64,000 bases of DNA from assembly GCF_035582795.1 (NCBI RefSeq), contig NC_134365.1, positions 221,233,887 through 221,297,886 of the forward strand, in the 5' to 3' direction. The stretch is from Mycteria americana (Eukaryota; Chordata; Aves; Ciconiiformes; Ciconiidae). Positions 44,301 to 55,300 of the stretch are shown here, in pieces. Under the pieces are notes generated by a model that saw only the letters and a list, made by a program, of their open reading frames with translations, was not told the origin of the DNA and ran no database searches. The position numbers and the translations under genes were made by a program. Position 1 is the first letter of the stretch; the number at the start of each line of letters is the position of its first letter.

Positions 44301-47300
44301 TTTAGGAGTTGAATAGCTGAACAACCAAAATATGAGGACTGGCTAGCTTTCAGATCTCTGCCCATAATGTAGGTGGTTCTATTAAGAACGCCTTAACAAA
44401 TTCCCCCACTCCTGCAGGGCTGTTATTTAAATAATCAATGATTCCTTAACACAAAAGTCTTCCTTTCAACAAAGAATCCCACTTAATCACTGTGATGCCT
44501 GAAATAACTTACGTAAATTGAGCTGTCAGGGACAAATAGAGCCACAATCGTATTGCAGCCCTCCCTTGCTTTAAAAAGATTCCTCACTTGTTCCCCCCGA
44601 CCCCTTTGGACTAATCAATTTTTGTACGTTGCAGCCTTCCTGTAAAATTCTGTTCTTTGAGAGCAAATTGAATGTGTGCTGCAAAGCAGCTGCTTCATCT
44701 TCATGTCTGCTGTATAGCCAAGGCTAATTTTGTAACGTGTGGGGCTTGGGGAAGGGGGGCATTACTTTGGTGTCTGTAATCCCACTGCTGCATTTCAGTT
44801 TTCAGAGCTGCTACAGAGCTTGAATTCATTATCCTAGGAAACACACATAATGTCTTATGCACAGTGAAATAAATGTCCTCGGAGACGGCATTAACAGCGG
44901 TAGAAAGGATGAAGCTTTGGTTAATTAAGGATAGTTTATATGGAATATTCTTGCTTGATTTCTGTGACACCTCCTGCAATCCAGGTTCAGCCACTTTGAT
45001 GACAGTAGAGGGTTTTTGTCGCACCAGCCGAGCCTTTGCTGTTGTTTCAGGGAGTGCTTAATGTTGCTAATCCTTTTGTAGATGAGGTGTGGTACTTTGC
45101 AAATTATATTATCTTTGTTCCTTCTTGCAGTCTGCGATCATTAACAGGATTCAGTGTAGGATTGTGGCTTTAGATCTCCGAGGCCACGGTAAGTAAAATA
45201 AATAAATTTAAAATCACATAAGCATGTTACACGCTCTCATTTTTTAAAGAAGATATAATGAATCCCTCCCAAGATGACTAAGAAAGCATCCTTAAGGCAT
45301 CCCAATTTTTATTCAAAAGCAGGGTTGGAAAAGTGGCTTCTAGAGCTCCACAGCCACCTGTCCTCACGTGCCAGAAGCTGAGACTCCCCGCACCTTTGTG
45401 CGAGGTGGTGGTGGACTCGTTCCTTCCTACGTACTGGCACCAACCCCCTCCTTCAGATTTTCATAACCTATAGGTGGTCTTTAGCACTAGAAATAAAGTC
45501 TGTTCTTTAGTTTTAAGATACATTGCAAATATGGAACAGTTATGGGGAGCGTTTCCTACCCGGAAGCTATAATGCGATAAAGTACCAACCGTTCCTATTA
45601 ATTCCAGGTTTCTTAATTATTCATGTTAACTGCAGTAGGCTCGCTCTTAATAACTGTGCCAAAAAGCTTTGTACAGTTGCTGCTCTAAGTCCTGAGGGGG
45701 CTGAAGGTTTCCAGCTTATGTGAAATTAACTTTTTTTGTTCTTTCAGGAGAAACGAAAGTTAGGAATCCTGAAGATCTGTCTGCAGAGACTATGTCAAAG
45801 TAAGGAAGCTTATGCTCTCCCTTCAGTAGTTCTCTTTTCACAAACCTTTATTTTCTTTCCTTCATTGAACGACTACTTGAGGACACACAACCTTCATTCA
45901 AGGGAGCTGGAAGATAGTTTTCATTTCACGTGATTCTAGTAGTTATCCCTTCTTTTCCTTCCATTTTGGGACAGTTTGAAGTTTATTTGAAACTATACCT
46001 GACTCTTCCAGCTGAGTCAGATTCCAAACTGGAGTCGTTCTCTAGATGCCCTCAGTTTTTAAACTCGGTTTAAAGATCAGTGGCTTCATTGCAGTGAACA
46101 CTTTAAACCTGCAACACGCTATAACACTTGCTGGAGATTTCCTAATAGAAGGGGAATGCTTTCCTCAGACATAACTGGCATTTTAGCTTGAAATCACCAG
46201 TGTGGTTCTTCCTCCGCTCCGCGAGCGAGCGTTGAGAGCATGCTCGCCTTGGACTGGCAGCATCCCCAAAGTGTGGGTCACAGACTGAGACTTTCAAGCG
46301 TGGAGGGAGTTGCTTTTTCAAACTACCACGACCTGCTTTGGGATGCAAATCCCTCTCTTGACAAAGCTGTAAGAAAAGCAAATACCGACTGCTAAGCAAA
46401 TTACGTTATGTCCGCGTTTAGTACAAAGAGAGTCTTTGCTACGACTACAATTAAATCATGAAGGATTTTGTAACCTTCATATGAACAAATCCACTTGGTT
46501 TGTTGTGAGGAGGCCATGTGTGAAATGTGTTCTGACTTCCATTGTATACCTTATTGCTACTGCTTATGGCTTGTCAGATCCTGATATGTTATTGTCCTGA
46601 GGAGATGCTGTATGAAATGATTAGAATTTTTTAGATCTGGAGCAGCACTACTGTGCAGGGAAAACAAGTTCCTTTTGTTTTGAAACCTTCCTCTCCTCTT
46701 AGCAAAGAGCTTGAAAGTTATTCCTGAATAGCTGTTAAATGGGAGCCTTAAATTATAGCTGGTTTTCATTTTTTTTTTTATCAAATCCTCAAGCAATTTT
46801 CTCTGACAGAGCAAACAAGCTGGTTGACCTTTTTGTTTTGGGGTTTGTTTTTTTTTTTTACTTGTTTTTCATTTTCTAGTTGCAATACTGCTCAGATCTC
46901 TGGTTCCTCTGAATGGTTTTCGTCAGGAAAGCCAATTTGGGTGTCTTGAACTACAGTGCTCTTCAGTAGATTTCAGTCATTAGCTCTGCTGTTGTTTTGT
47001 TTTTTGTGAGTCGCACCAGCCAGCTTTCACGTACTGCAGTGACAGCTTCAGTTTAAAGTAGGTGCCTTATGGAAAGGACAGGGAAATTGCCCCTTGCCTT
47101 GTAGTATCTGTGCTCATAGAGAGTCTGGATCTTTTTGCTTGTGCTCAGTGCTGTTTATCTTTGCCTTGGTCAGTAGGGCTCAGTTATTTTCTCTCTTTAA
47201 TTGCAAAAGGTTTCTCCTTTCAGAACGGTGAATTTCTTAGTCTACGCTTCCATGCAAGAGGATTTGACAGCTTTCTCACCTTTTATTTAAAATTCCTACC

Positions 47301-50300
47301 GGCTAATGTCAATATAAAAGGTTCTCTTCGGGGATTTCTTTTAAATGAGCGCTTTCTGTTAATAAAAAGGGAAATGACGTGCTTGTTCAGGAAGGTATTG
47401 GCTTGAGCGATTTCCTGTATTGGTGCCTAGATGAAACAGTGATAAGAGAATAAACTTGTCTCAATTACCTGTGGGTTAAATGAGCATTCAGAGAGGATTT
47501 GGAGCCGAACATCTGTCTTGGATCTGTACTTTCTCCTCCCATTGTACAAATCTGCTTCAGAGATGTATCAAGGTAGAGATGCCAACCATGCTATTATCTC
47601 AATTTGGCAGAGATGTTGGAAACGTGGTTGAAGCTCTGTATGGGGACCTTCCTCCCCCTATTATGCTGATTGGACACAGCATGGGGGGTGCCATCGCAGT
47701 GCACACGGCGGTCGCAAATTTGGTGCCAAGTTTACTGGGTCTGTGCATGATTGATGTTGTGGAAGGTAAGTGTGTGTCCCTTGGATGGGGTTCTGTTCCC
47801 TTGGATGGGGTTCTGTCTTCAACGTTGATCTTTTTTTTTTTTTTTTAATCCCCAAATCCCTGAATACAGAAAGTTTTGCCTGGTTTTTAAACCAAGGCCA
47901 ATTCCATCCTCCTAACAGATGCTACCTACACAAAAGTCTTTCTAGTGTGACCCCTCCTTTTGCTTTTCCCAGATGTTTTCCCTCTGTTTGCTATTTTCCT
48001 GATAATTTCTTTGCAATATGTTCTTGTTAGTGGGGAGATGGGTGGCTTTTTATATAATGCATGGTGCTGATGAGTGGTTACTGCCTTCTCTTACTATCTG
48101 AACATCCTACCTGTTCAAATATTAATTCTCTAATGTGGGAGCAGGTGTGACCGTGGGCTTAGGAGTACTAAGCTGTACTTTCTGTAACAGCATTAAATCC
48201 CCAGTGAGCTCCAGCTCTCTCCGAGAGTGTTCCCTGGTAGCCAGTTCTGTATAGAGGGACACGGGAATTATTTCGTCAGATGACATAAAGTTAAAATACT
48301 TGGTTTTAGGTACAGCCATGGATGCGTTGAACAGCATGCAGAACTTCTTAAGGAGTCGTCCCAAAACATTCAAGTCACTTGAGAATGCCATTGAGTGGAG
48401 GTAATGGATGGGCTTACACAGTCTCCAAAATCGCTTGTCCTTGTAGTTTGACTCCTGAAGGAAACAAAGTTTATCTAATTTGTCTGTTTTCTCCTTGTGT
48501 GCTCACTTCCCCAACTATTGTCACCAATTCGTTGGCTAATTTGACAGGGAGAGAGGGGTCTCAAAGATAATTAATTTCCTGGGAGAGTTGGCTAGGCATT
48601 GGAGAAGGATCCTCTAAGAGCTTCAACTAATGGAAAACTTCATGGTATGAATTGCAGCTTCCTTGTAAGTGTGCCAACCGTTACAGAAGAAGCTTGAGAC
48701 ATCCATCCCATGTGTAAGAAATGGGACTTATTTCCGATTCAGCAAGAATCACTTATACATTTGGCAGCTGAGTTTGAAAGGGAGAGGCCTCGTGGTTAAG
48801 TTTGTAGACTGGACTACAGGAAGCCCAGTTCTGTTACCAAATACCCATGTAGTTTCTGAGCTCTCCCTGTCCCCTGTGATGAAATGGGTATAACCCTATG
48901 TCACTGTTTCCCCGTCAGCACTTCTCCCACGTGTCTCTTAAATTCACAGTTACAGTGACAACGGGGGCTTCAAGTAAGTCGGCATGTAGCGTGAGCCACT
49001 CCGAACGCCTTCTGAAAACAGCAGGTTTGGGAATGGTTTGGGGAAATTGTGAGCGGTAAAGTGCTTTTGCTCCTGTTTCTGGGCCTGCTACTTACTGATT
49101 CCGTTTAGTAACTATTTCTGCCCTTCTTCCGATATTTTTTTTTTTTTTCCCCTAGTGTAAAAAGTGGACAAATAAGAAATCTTGAATCTGCCAGAGTTTC
49201 TATGGTTGGTCAAGTCAAACAGTAGGTGGTTTGTTTTTTTTTAAAGTTCTTAAAATCCTCTTGTCTATTTTACAATACCATTGCTACAGAGCATGAACGC
49301 ACTTGGAAGTGAAAATTTCTTCTAGCAAATACAAATTTCTTATCACTTGATCACAGTTGATACCAGCAGCAGCACCGAATCATAACCGTGCACTTGGAGA
49401 AAACCTGGTCAAAATTTCCCTGGGACAAAATCCGCCAAGAGCCATGTTTTAAAAAGTTAACTACTGCTGGTTGTGTATTCCTTGGTTTGTTTGCCTTTCC
49501 GCACACATTAAGAAATAAGTGTTAGTCTGATGCCTCTTCAGAAATTTTGCCCTAAGTCGGGTCGGCCTTCTGGTTATGGTATCTTTCACTTCCTTTTAGA
49601 AATTGTTTAATTATCTGTTGCGTTTCGGGAGTGATCTGAGGTGGGTTTGGGGGGATCAGAGTAACCTGCTTGTGCCGCTCTAATCCTTACCATACCTGGA
49701 GCCTTTGCAAATGTCTTGTGCTCCCTTAAAAAAAGCTGGTGTTGATTGTTTGACCACTTCTGCCTCCTTTAAGTAGCTGTTTGCATTTATATTTGCACTG
49801 AGATTTATGTGCTGCACTCGGTCCCATGACTAGTCATGACTGTATTTTTCATCCACAGCTACTTTTAAACTTGGGGGGATTTTTCTCAGCCAGTATCTGA
49901 GAAATTGCTGACTACTTTAGATTAAAAACTGTTTGGTTGGGGTTTGATTTTGTTTTGTTTTGGCAGGGAATCAGTTTCTGGGTTTATTTTCACAGGTGTG
50001 AAGGGGCTGCCAGTCCTGAATGTCCTAAAGCCATAGTGGAGGGTATTATTGAAGAAGAGGAGGAGGAGGATGAGGATGAGGAAGGGGGAGGCTCTGTCAA
50101 CAAAAGGAAGAAAGAAGATGACACAGAGGTAGGGAGTTTCTTGCTGTGTTTTCAGCTTGTGTCTGCAGGATGCTCCCCTGCAAGAGAAGTAGCCAGTAGT
50201 TATCCAAATCATTCTAATGTAAAAGGGAGGAACTCCAGGGACCAAAAATTTTATATTGTCACTGTTGTTTTTCTCCTTTGTCTCGTGCCACTGATTCTGT

Positions 50301-53300
50301 CTTGGATTGTCACTTGAAAGTGTGTGTTTTCTTTCCTCAGATGCTCACAGATTTAGTGCATATGGCCTGAAATGGGGCTTCTGGCCTGAATGAGGAATGC
50401 TCTTTTCTGAGTCTTTGTGGTATTTCCGTTCGTTTCCATGGCACAGTAGCGTTCAGGAGGTCGTGCAGGCAATTGCAACCTAGGAATGTAAATTCCTTGA
50501 GGAAAGTCATTGTAGCCAGCTTAGCCCCTTTTACTGTATCACCTAAGTGAGAGCCAAGTCTGGACTTTCAGACAATTTATGAGCTATTTGTGCTGGTAAA
50601 AAATAGCAAATTGAGTGCCCTGAATACTGCAGCCTTCTCTCGATCTACAGGTGTAGCTCCTTCTGACTTTCTTGTTCCCTACTTGTGTGCTTTGGCTGCG
50701 ATTTGGAGAGAAATTTAGGAGCAAGGAGGGTCATCTCCTGGAAGTGTGTAAGCCACCAGAGGGAGCCAGTATTTTTTATATATACTTCCAAGTGGCACTC
50801 TGAGTTCATTTTATTTCAGCTGTTTTACTGATCACTAACGCAGAGCTCTCTCTCCTCCCTGCAGACAAAGAAGGAGCACTTATACACGTGGCGAATTGAA
50901 CTGGCGAAAACAGAAAAGTACTGGGATGGCTGGTTCAGGGGTTTATCTAACCTCTTCTTAAGCTGTCCAACTCCAAAGCTTTTGCTTTTAGCTGGTATGT
51001 GTCTCTTCCAGTCCTGTTTAGGTTCAGTGGCTGTTCACTTCAGTGATGTCCCACTTGTATTTTAAAGCATAGGGTCAGCATTTGGCTAATGTCTTTCTCT
51101 GAGACTAGCAGATCTGTCTCTTCCGCCTTGACTTTTCTGTGTATCTTGAAATGTCATAAACCAGACCGTTTGATCCGTGCAGATCTGGAATTAGTTCAGA
51201 GTCTCCAATATCAAAATAGCACATGTATTGCTGCTGTTGGATGGGTGTTTTTGTTGTATGACGTGGAAGAAGAGCAAACAGGACAGATCCAAGCTGCCCT
51301 TCAGCCTCCACTACTATGATATTTTCCTACAGATATGGGCACAATTTGAACTTTTCAACTGAAAGTCAAATTATCGATGTTCTAGAGCCAGCTGTAGGCC
51401 CTTTTTGTGCCTTGATAGGAAATTAAGTGTGTAACCAAGATAAACAAGAAAAATACCCTTTCAATTTGTAGGGAAGGATGTGTTCTTGCATTTTTGGCTG
51501 GGATTCTTTCCTGTCCCTTTACTGTCTTGAGGTGCAGCAGTGAAAAGGCCTTGTGGGTGTCAGAGATGATGTTTCTTTTGAGTTTTTCAAGCCAAATGTC
51601 TCTCTCAAAATGTTGAGTAAAGCCCTGCTTAGACAGTCATGTTCTCTGGCTTTTCTCCAACACATCTGTTTATTTGCTTGTAGGTGTTGACAGACTGGAT
51701 AAAGATCTAACAATTGGGCAGATGCAAGGTAAATATTTGATATAGTTACTCTATCCTTACTGTAATGCTCTTTTTGGATGATAGCTTGTTGCTATGGGTA
51801 CATGAACGAGAGGTAGCTGGAATGGCCTCTTACCAGGTGCAGTCTATATCGAAACAAATGTACAGTAAAGAATTAGTCCATCCCAAAGTGTTCTCTAACT
51901 GTCTGTGGTTGGAGGAAAGGTGGAGAAGTTGAGAGGGGAAACGTTGAATGAGAACTTGCGAAGGGTTGTTGCCATGGTTTTTGTTCAGTCTCGTGTTCAA
52001 TGTTTCCAGCAACGGGGCTGCCACACTTCTCTTGAATCAGAATGATTGTCTGTGAGGATTTCTTTCTAATCTGTTTTTTCCCTTTCTAACTACATTCCTG
52101 ATGTTCCTAGCTGGAACACTTGGGACCATCCAAAACTGTCTGATCTCCCGGTGTTTCTGGCAGACAACAGACCAAGATTCAGCATCTGCATTAATGTTTT
52201 GGTTTGTTGGGTTTTTTTTCCCCATCCCAGCTTCATTGATTTCCAGCGCAACCAGTACTGGAAAGTAGCATTGGGTAGCAGGTTAAACATTATATTAAGG
52301 TAGATCTGATAACAGTTTCAGCTCTGAAAGGTAGTCTCTCCTCTGTCGAGAAGCTCTAAAAAGTTTAGCTTCGTTTTAACTCCTGGGAACCTCCTCTAGT
52401 CACACCTGGGGAAGATGAATTAAGCAGCCAGTCCTTGCTTTCTATTGAAACTGTCTGCTCTGTGTATTGTACAGTTTGCTTTAGATTCTTGTGCCTTCCC
52501 TGGTCCCTCTTTGCCCGATGCATATAGTGAGGTTTAGTGAGGTTTGTTTGTAAAGAATGGGAGATCCTTGTTAGAAGAGTTCATAAATTCACAGTGCTTT
52601 TAAGGGTGTAGTGTCTGCTGTTTCCTGCATGCACAAGAACTGCTTGTCTAAACCATTGCTGTTAGAAACCAAGACCACTTAAAAAGCAGCTCCGGTGATG
52701 ACTCTCTTGATCCGCAGGGAAGTTTCAGATGCAGGTCCTCCCTCAGTGTGGCCATGCAGTCCATGAAGATGCTCCAGACAAGGTGAGCCCCGCTGTGGGA
52801 TTGAAGCTAGAAAGTCACGGTCTTCACAGCTTAAATGCAAAAGGGGTCCGTTGCTTACTATGAAGCAGAGATTATACTTCAGGGGCGTTTTTTGGCACGA
52901 CATCTTAACTGGCTGTTTGCAAAACAGCTTGGATTTTTAAGCTGTCTGGGAAGCCTGGGCTAAGATGTTACGGGAGACAGGGCTTGGCTAGGTTACAGAT
53001 TTAACTCTCAGGCTAGTGGTGATACAACTAACTCTTACCATGTGGAGTGTGGATTTATCCTCCCTGCCTTTCCTCATGAAGTTCTCCACTCTCCCTTGTA
53101 CTAAACTGCAGCTTTTGGGGTTGGTCTGTGTTTTGCTGAGTTGGGTGGCTTATGTTTTCCAAATACAAAACAAATGTTACTGAAACAGCTTACAGACTGA
53201 CCGAGCAGTGCTGCTTCTGGGTACTGCTGAAGTTAGTGTCCAGATAGAGGCAGGAATGCGGTGCAGCCAGTGGAGCCTGTGGTTGGAAACATGTCTGGTT

Positions 53301-55230
53301 TTAAAGCTTATTCTACACTGACCGCTGTGAGTGTAAAACTCAGCCTTTTTGTGCTTCACTTTACCAATCTGAAATAGGCATTTTTGTCTAAACGTACCGA
53401 GTTCTTACATTGTTATTCTTTTTAATATAAATTCTAAGCGGTATTATTACTGTCAGGTTACTGTCTTGATTTATTCTTTATAGGAATAACTTGCATCACG
53501 ATTTTGCCAGACCTTTTTTACCTGCTAAACTTAGGCATTGTTTTAAGAATTACTGAAAGAGGCAGTGAAAAAGTTTCATCAGTTTTTGATTGTGTGGTCA
53601 GTGTCAGAGTAAAGGTGGAAGCATATAGTTCCTTCTTTTATATAAAAGCCCGTTATAAAGAGCTCTTAGTTTCAAGGGAGCAAACTTGATTCAGCAAGAG
53701 GGTCCTGAGGACACGAACTGTTGTTGGAAATGCTGCAGGCTTTGAAAACTGACTGGATTTCTTGTTCTCTTCATGTCCCTTTAAATTCTGACCGATTTTT
53801 TTTCCTTCCCTCAGGTTGCTGAAGCTGTTGCGACGTTCCTGATCCGTCACAGGTTTACAGAGCCCATCGGTGGATTCCAGTGGTAAGGCTCTGCGGGTGC
53901 TGGAGCTGTGCAGTCCTCGAGCAGAGCTCTTGCTCTTACTGCCTGCGTGTTTGGCTCTCAATGTGGGAGGCTGGAGTTTTAGCGTAACGCTAAAAACCAC
54001 ATGTAAACAAACAGCTTTGAATCACAGCCAGTAATATATTTGATGTTTATGTGTTCTCTCTAAACTTCTCGCGTATTAACTCGTGTTAATGAAACCTCCT
54101 TCCTTGGAGTGAAGCAGATCCTCCCTAGCTGATTCCTTTCTTTATAGCCTGCCACAAGGCAGAATTCCATGCTTTACGGTATTTAGTTTAAATAGCATTT
54201 TATTTAAGTAATCAAGGCCCTGTGTTTTGGAAAGAACTTGGACCGCACTTCTTTGGCCAAGAAATACTGGTGCGATTAGCCAGGTAAAGCTGTGTGCTTC
54301 ACTTTGTCGACTTCCCACGCTTATCTCATGTGTTTTCATATCATAATGAACCGTAGAAGCCAGGCCTCCACGATCAGCCACACAGCAGTGAGAGTAGGTT
54401 GTGACTGAAGGTTGATCGGAAAAACTCACAAAGTCTTAGTGACAGTACCATAAAGCTAATAACTAAACCAATGCTTAGACCTCATAGAAAGTGCTAATCT
54501 GTTTTACCATTCACCTGAAAGGTGATCCTAAAATAAGCATGTTTCTTAAGCAGTCCTGGAAAGTCTTCCTGCTTTTAGCTAAGAATTCTTCAAAAAAAGC
54601 TAGAAGCCCCAAAATGTGTGATGCTGTAGGACTGGCGATGCAAAAGAGGTATTGCTGGATGATCTCTTTCTTTTTTTTCCCCCTTTATCCTCTGCCCTTG
54701 GGGATGAAACAGTAGAAATGCAGGACTGCGGACTGCATATTTTAAATCCATTGAAAGGATATAGCGTAGGTTGATGTATAAATGGTGAGAGAGGGAGAAG
54801 ACCGAAGGACTGTACTGCATCGTAATGTTGAATCTCCAGCAGGTATTTGGCAAGCTGTGCTGTCCCTGTGAGTCCTCGAAGGCGCTAGCCTGTTGCTCCT
54901 GCTATTACGGTTGTAGCAAAAGCAGCTTTAAAACAAGAGGCTTGGAGGCAGTGAGGTGGCTTGCTGGCCTTAGTGTGCCCTTAAGCCATAGACAGCAACA
55001 TATTAAGCTTTTATGCTTCTCACCGTTACGTAGCTTACAAGTTATTGTTGAATGCATCAATGCTGATTTTAAGCTGCACGGTAGACTCCTTTTGGCCTTG
55101 TTTGATCTTGGGTAATCAACTAAATTTAGGGTGTTGCAGAGTCAAATATCTGCAGAGAATACCTTGATTGTAACGTGTGACCTTTCTTCCACTCTCCTTT
55201 TTCCCTCCTAGTGTGTTTCCTGCTTGTTAA
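26226..55230 (+). CDS. PPME1: PPME1, protein phosphatase methylesterase 1 (complete coding region, 14 exons)
   Basis: Known role: alpha/beta-hydrolase that removes the methyl ester from the C-terminal leucine of the PP2A catalytic subunit and holds PP2A in an inactive complex. Seen: exons 26226-26323, 39331-39424, 41975-42067, 45131-45188, 45748-45799, 47611-47765, 48310-48400, 49156-49221, 49996-50128, 50865-50994, 51684-51728, 52718-52782, 53815-53882, 55212-55230. They total 1,167 nt, that is 388 residues plus stop; human is 386. The nucleophile elbow GHSMGGA places Ser155 (human Ser156), with Asp180 in CMIDVVEG and His351 in CGHAVHED (human His349). The oxyanion-type [10 protein letters not shown] motif is intact and an acidic, probably disordered loop is in exon 9. 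Intron 2 is AT-AC. Nothing suggests a pseudogene. Confidence 0.97.
26324..26890 (+). repeat. G-rich, quadruplex-prone start of PPME1 intron 1
   Basis: The plus (non-template) strand carries dozens of runs of four or more G, including 16 consecutive G at 26741-26756, with few interrupting C. Six-frame open frames here are long only because G-rich DNA lacks stop codons. Confidence 0.85.
30490..30545 (-). mobile_element. Possible internal CR1 remnant, antisense
   Basis: 'agtgcccaaaactggacgtg' resembles the complement of the conserved CR1 stretch that encodes no protein downstream of ORF2. Short and diverged; in PPME1 intron 1. Confidence 0.4.
33690..33857 (+). mobile_element. CR1 LINE 3' fragment, sense orientation
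   Basis: 'gttcaaggccaggttggac', 'gctctgagcaacccgatct', 'ggttggactagatgatctt' and 'gttctgtgattctatga'. Only the last about 170 bases remain, inside PPME1 intron 1. It belongs to the same subfamily type as the copy at 24650. Confidence 0.93.
34245..34483 (+). repeat. 119-bp tandem duplication
   Basis: 34245-34363 is followed directly by a near-identical copy, 34364-34483. Both contain 'gctctgtaaagcttctcgct', 'cttaagttatatccttaaat' and 'gatccagctgcaggta'. Only a few substitutions separate them, so the duplication is recent. No gene lies in it. Confidence 0.93.
39331..39424 (+). CDS. PPME1: PPME1 exon 2 (ends at AT-AC donor)
   Basis: Encodes [19 protein letters not shown] and [13 protein letters not shown]. 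Acceptor TCTTGCAG|CC. The exon ends with GAT, followed directly by ATATCCTTTT, the exact U12-type AT donor. No GT lies near the required boundary. Confidence 0.94.
39425..41974 (+). other. PPME1 intron 2, U12-type AT-AC intron
   Basis: Begins ATATCCTTTT, a full match to the U12-type 5' splice site, and ends TTCGTAC. TCCTTAAC at 41958-41965 matches the U12 branch site, with the branch A about 10 bases from the 3' end as that class requires. The flanking exons join in frame (KD-TFRIY). The 2.55 kb also hold a T run at 39756-39778 and a 172-codon open frame at 39958-40476 that I consider non-coding. Confidence 0.93.
41975..42067 (+). CDS. PPME1: PPME1 exon 3 (oxyanion-hole motif)
   Basis: Encodes [20 protein letters not shown] and [11 protein letters not shown] (31 codons, phase 0 at both ends). 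HGGGHS supplies the oxyanion region of the hydrolase fold. Upstream acceptor TTCGTAC|ACT, preceded by TCCTTAAC. Donor ACT|GTAAGT. Confidence 0.95.
42068..45130 (+). other. PPME1 intron 3
   Basis: GT-AG intron of 3.1 kb. It holds the AT-rich satellite-like patch at 43580-43752, a low-complexity A/C tract at 43861-43920, and a perfect 16-bp palindrome at 44196-44211. Nothing else is recognised. Confidence 0.7.
43580..43752. repeat. AT-rich degenerate tandem and inverted repeat
   Basis: About 170 bases of reiterated 'attggatatatattatat', 'ggctattatatattgaatat' and similar words, bounded on both sides by 'ggaataaacaat'. It mixes direct and inverted repeats, so it can form hairpins. Confidence 0.85.
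45131..45188 (+). CDS. PPME1: PPME1 exon 4
   Basis: Encodes [19 protein letters not shown], a beta strand of the hydrolase core. Acceptor CTTGCAG|TC, donor CACG|GTAAGT. Confidence 0.95.
45748..45799 (+). CDS. PPME1: PPME1 exon 5
   Basis: Short exon encoding [18 protein letters not shown]. Acceptor CTTTCAG|GA, donor TCAAA|GTAAGG, two bases at each end. Confidence 0.95.
47611..47765 (+). CDS. PPME1: PPME1 exon 6 (catalytic Ser and Asp)
   Basis: Encodes [34 protein letters not shown] and [16 protein letters not shown] is the nucleophile elbow (Ser155), and the Asp of MIDVV is Asp180. Acceptor TTTGGCAG|AG, donor GAAG|GTAAGT. Confidence 0.97.
48310..48400 (+). CDS. PPME1: PPME1 exon 7
   Basis: Encodes [20 protein letters not shown] and [10 protein letters not shown]. 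Part of the lid that contacts PP2A in the known family structure. Acceptor GTTTTAG|GT, donor TGGAG|GTAATG. Confidence 0.95.
49156..49221 (+). CDS. PPME1: PPME1 exon 8
   Basis: Encodes [20 protein letters not shown] and VK-Q. Acceptor CCCCTAG|TG after a long T tract, donor AACA|GTAGGT. Confidence 0.94.
49996..50128 (+). CDS. PPME1: PPME1 exon 9 (acidic loop)
   Basis: Encodes [18 protein letters not shown], then a run of ten acidic residues beginning EEEEEEDED, a GGG break and a basic KRKKEDDTE. The loop is a little longer than the human one and accounts for the two extra residues of the protein. Acceptor TTCACAG|GT, donor GAG|GTAGGG. Confidence 0.95.
50865..50994 (+). CDS. PPME1: PPME1 exon 10
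   Basis: Encodes [34 protein letters not shown] and KLLLLA. Highly conserved in the family. Acceptor CCCTGCAG|AC, donor GCTG|GTATGT. Confidence 0.96.
51684..51728 (+). CDS. PPME1: PPME1 exon 11 (45 nt)
   Basis: Encodes [15 protein letters not shown], too short to be seen as an open frame on its own. Acceptor CTTGTAG|GT, donor CAAG|GTAAAT. Phase 2 in, 1 out. Confidence 0.94.
52718..52782 (+). CDS. PPME1: PPME1 exon 12 (catalytic His)
   Basis: Encodes [20 protein letters not shown] and DK. The His of CGHAVHED is the triad histidine (His351). Acceptor ATCCGCAG|GG, donor GACAAG|GTGAGC. Confidence 0.96.
53815..53882 (+). CDS. PPME1: PPME1 exon 13
   Basis: Encodes [20 protein letters not shown] and FQ. 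Acceptor CCCTCAG|GTT, donor AGTG|GTAAGG, with two bases carried over. Confidence 0.95.
55212..55230 (+). CDS. PPME1: PPME1 exon 14 coding part (stop codon)
   Basis: Completes C-VFPAC then TAA at 55228-55230; mammals end similarly (CVFPGC). Acceptor CCTCCTAG|TG. Only 19 coding bases, so it is identified by phase and the conserved C-terminus. Confidence 0.9.
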
Positions 55231-55300
55231 TACCCTGGTGTTCTCCAGCACTGAGTCCTGTTGTAAATAAACTGCACCAGAGGCCACTGTGATGTATCCA
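55231..55300 (+). terminator. PPME1 3' UTR start and proximal poly(A) signal
   Basis: An AATAAA lies at 55266-55271, only 36 bases after the stop, with GT-rich sequence (ttggtgtgagag) near 55338. Other AATAAA hexamers at 57465, 59588 and 59896 could serve longer 3' UTRs. Transcript data are needed to choose. Confidence 0.6.

Larger units (their letters stand above)
45189..55211 (+). other. PPME1 introns 4-13
   Basis: Introns 45189-45747, 45800-47610, 47766-48309, 48401-49155, 49222-49995, 50129-50864, 50995-51683, 51729-52717, 52783-53814 and 53883-55211. All are GT-AG. They contain T-rich tracts but no interspersed repeat or RNA gene that I can recognise. Confidence 0.7.
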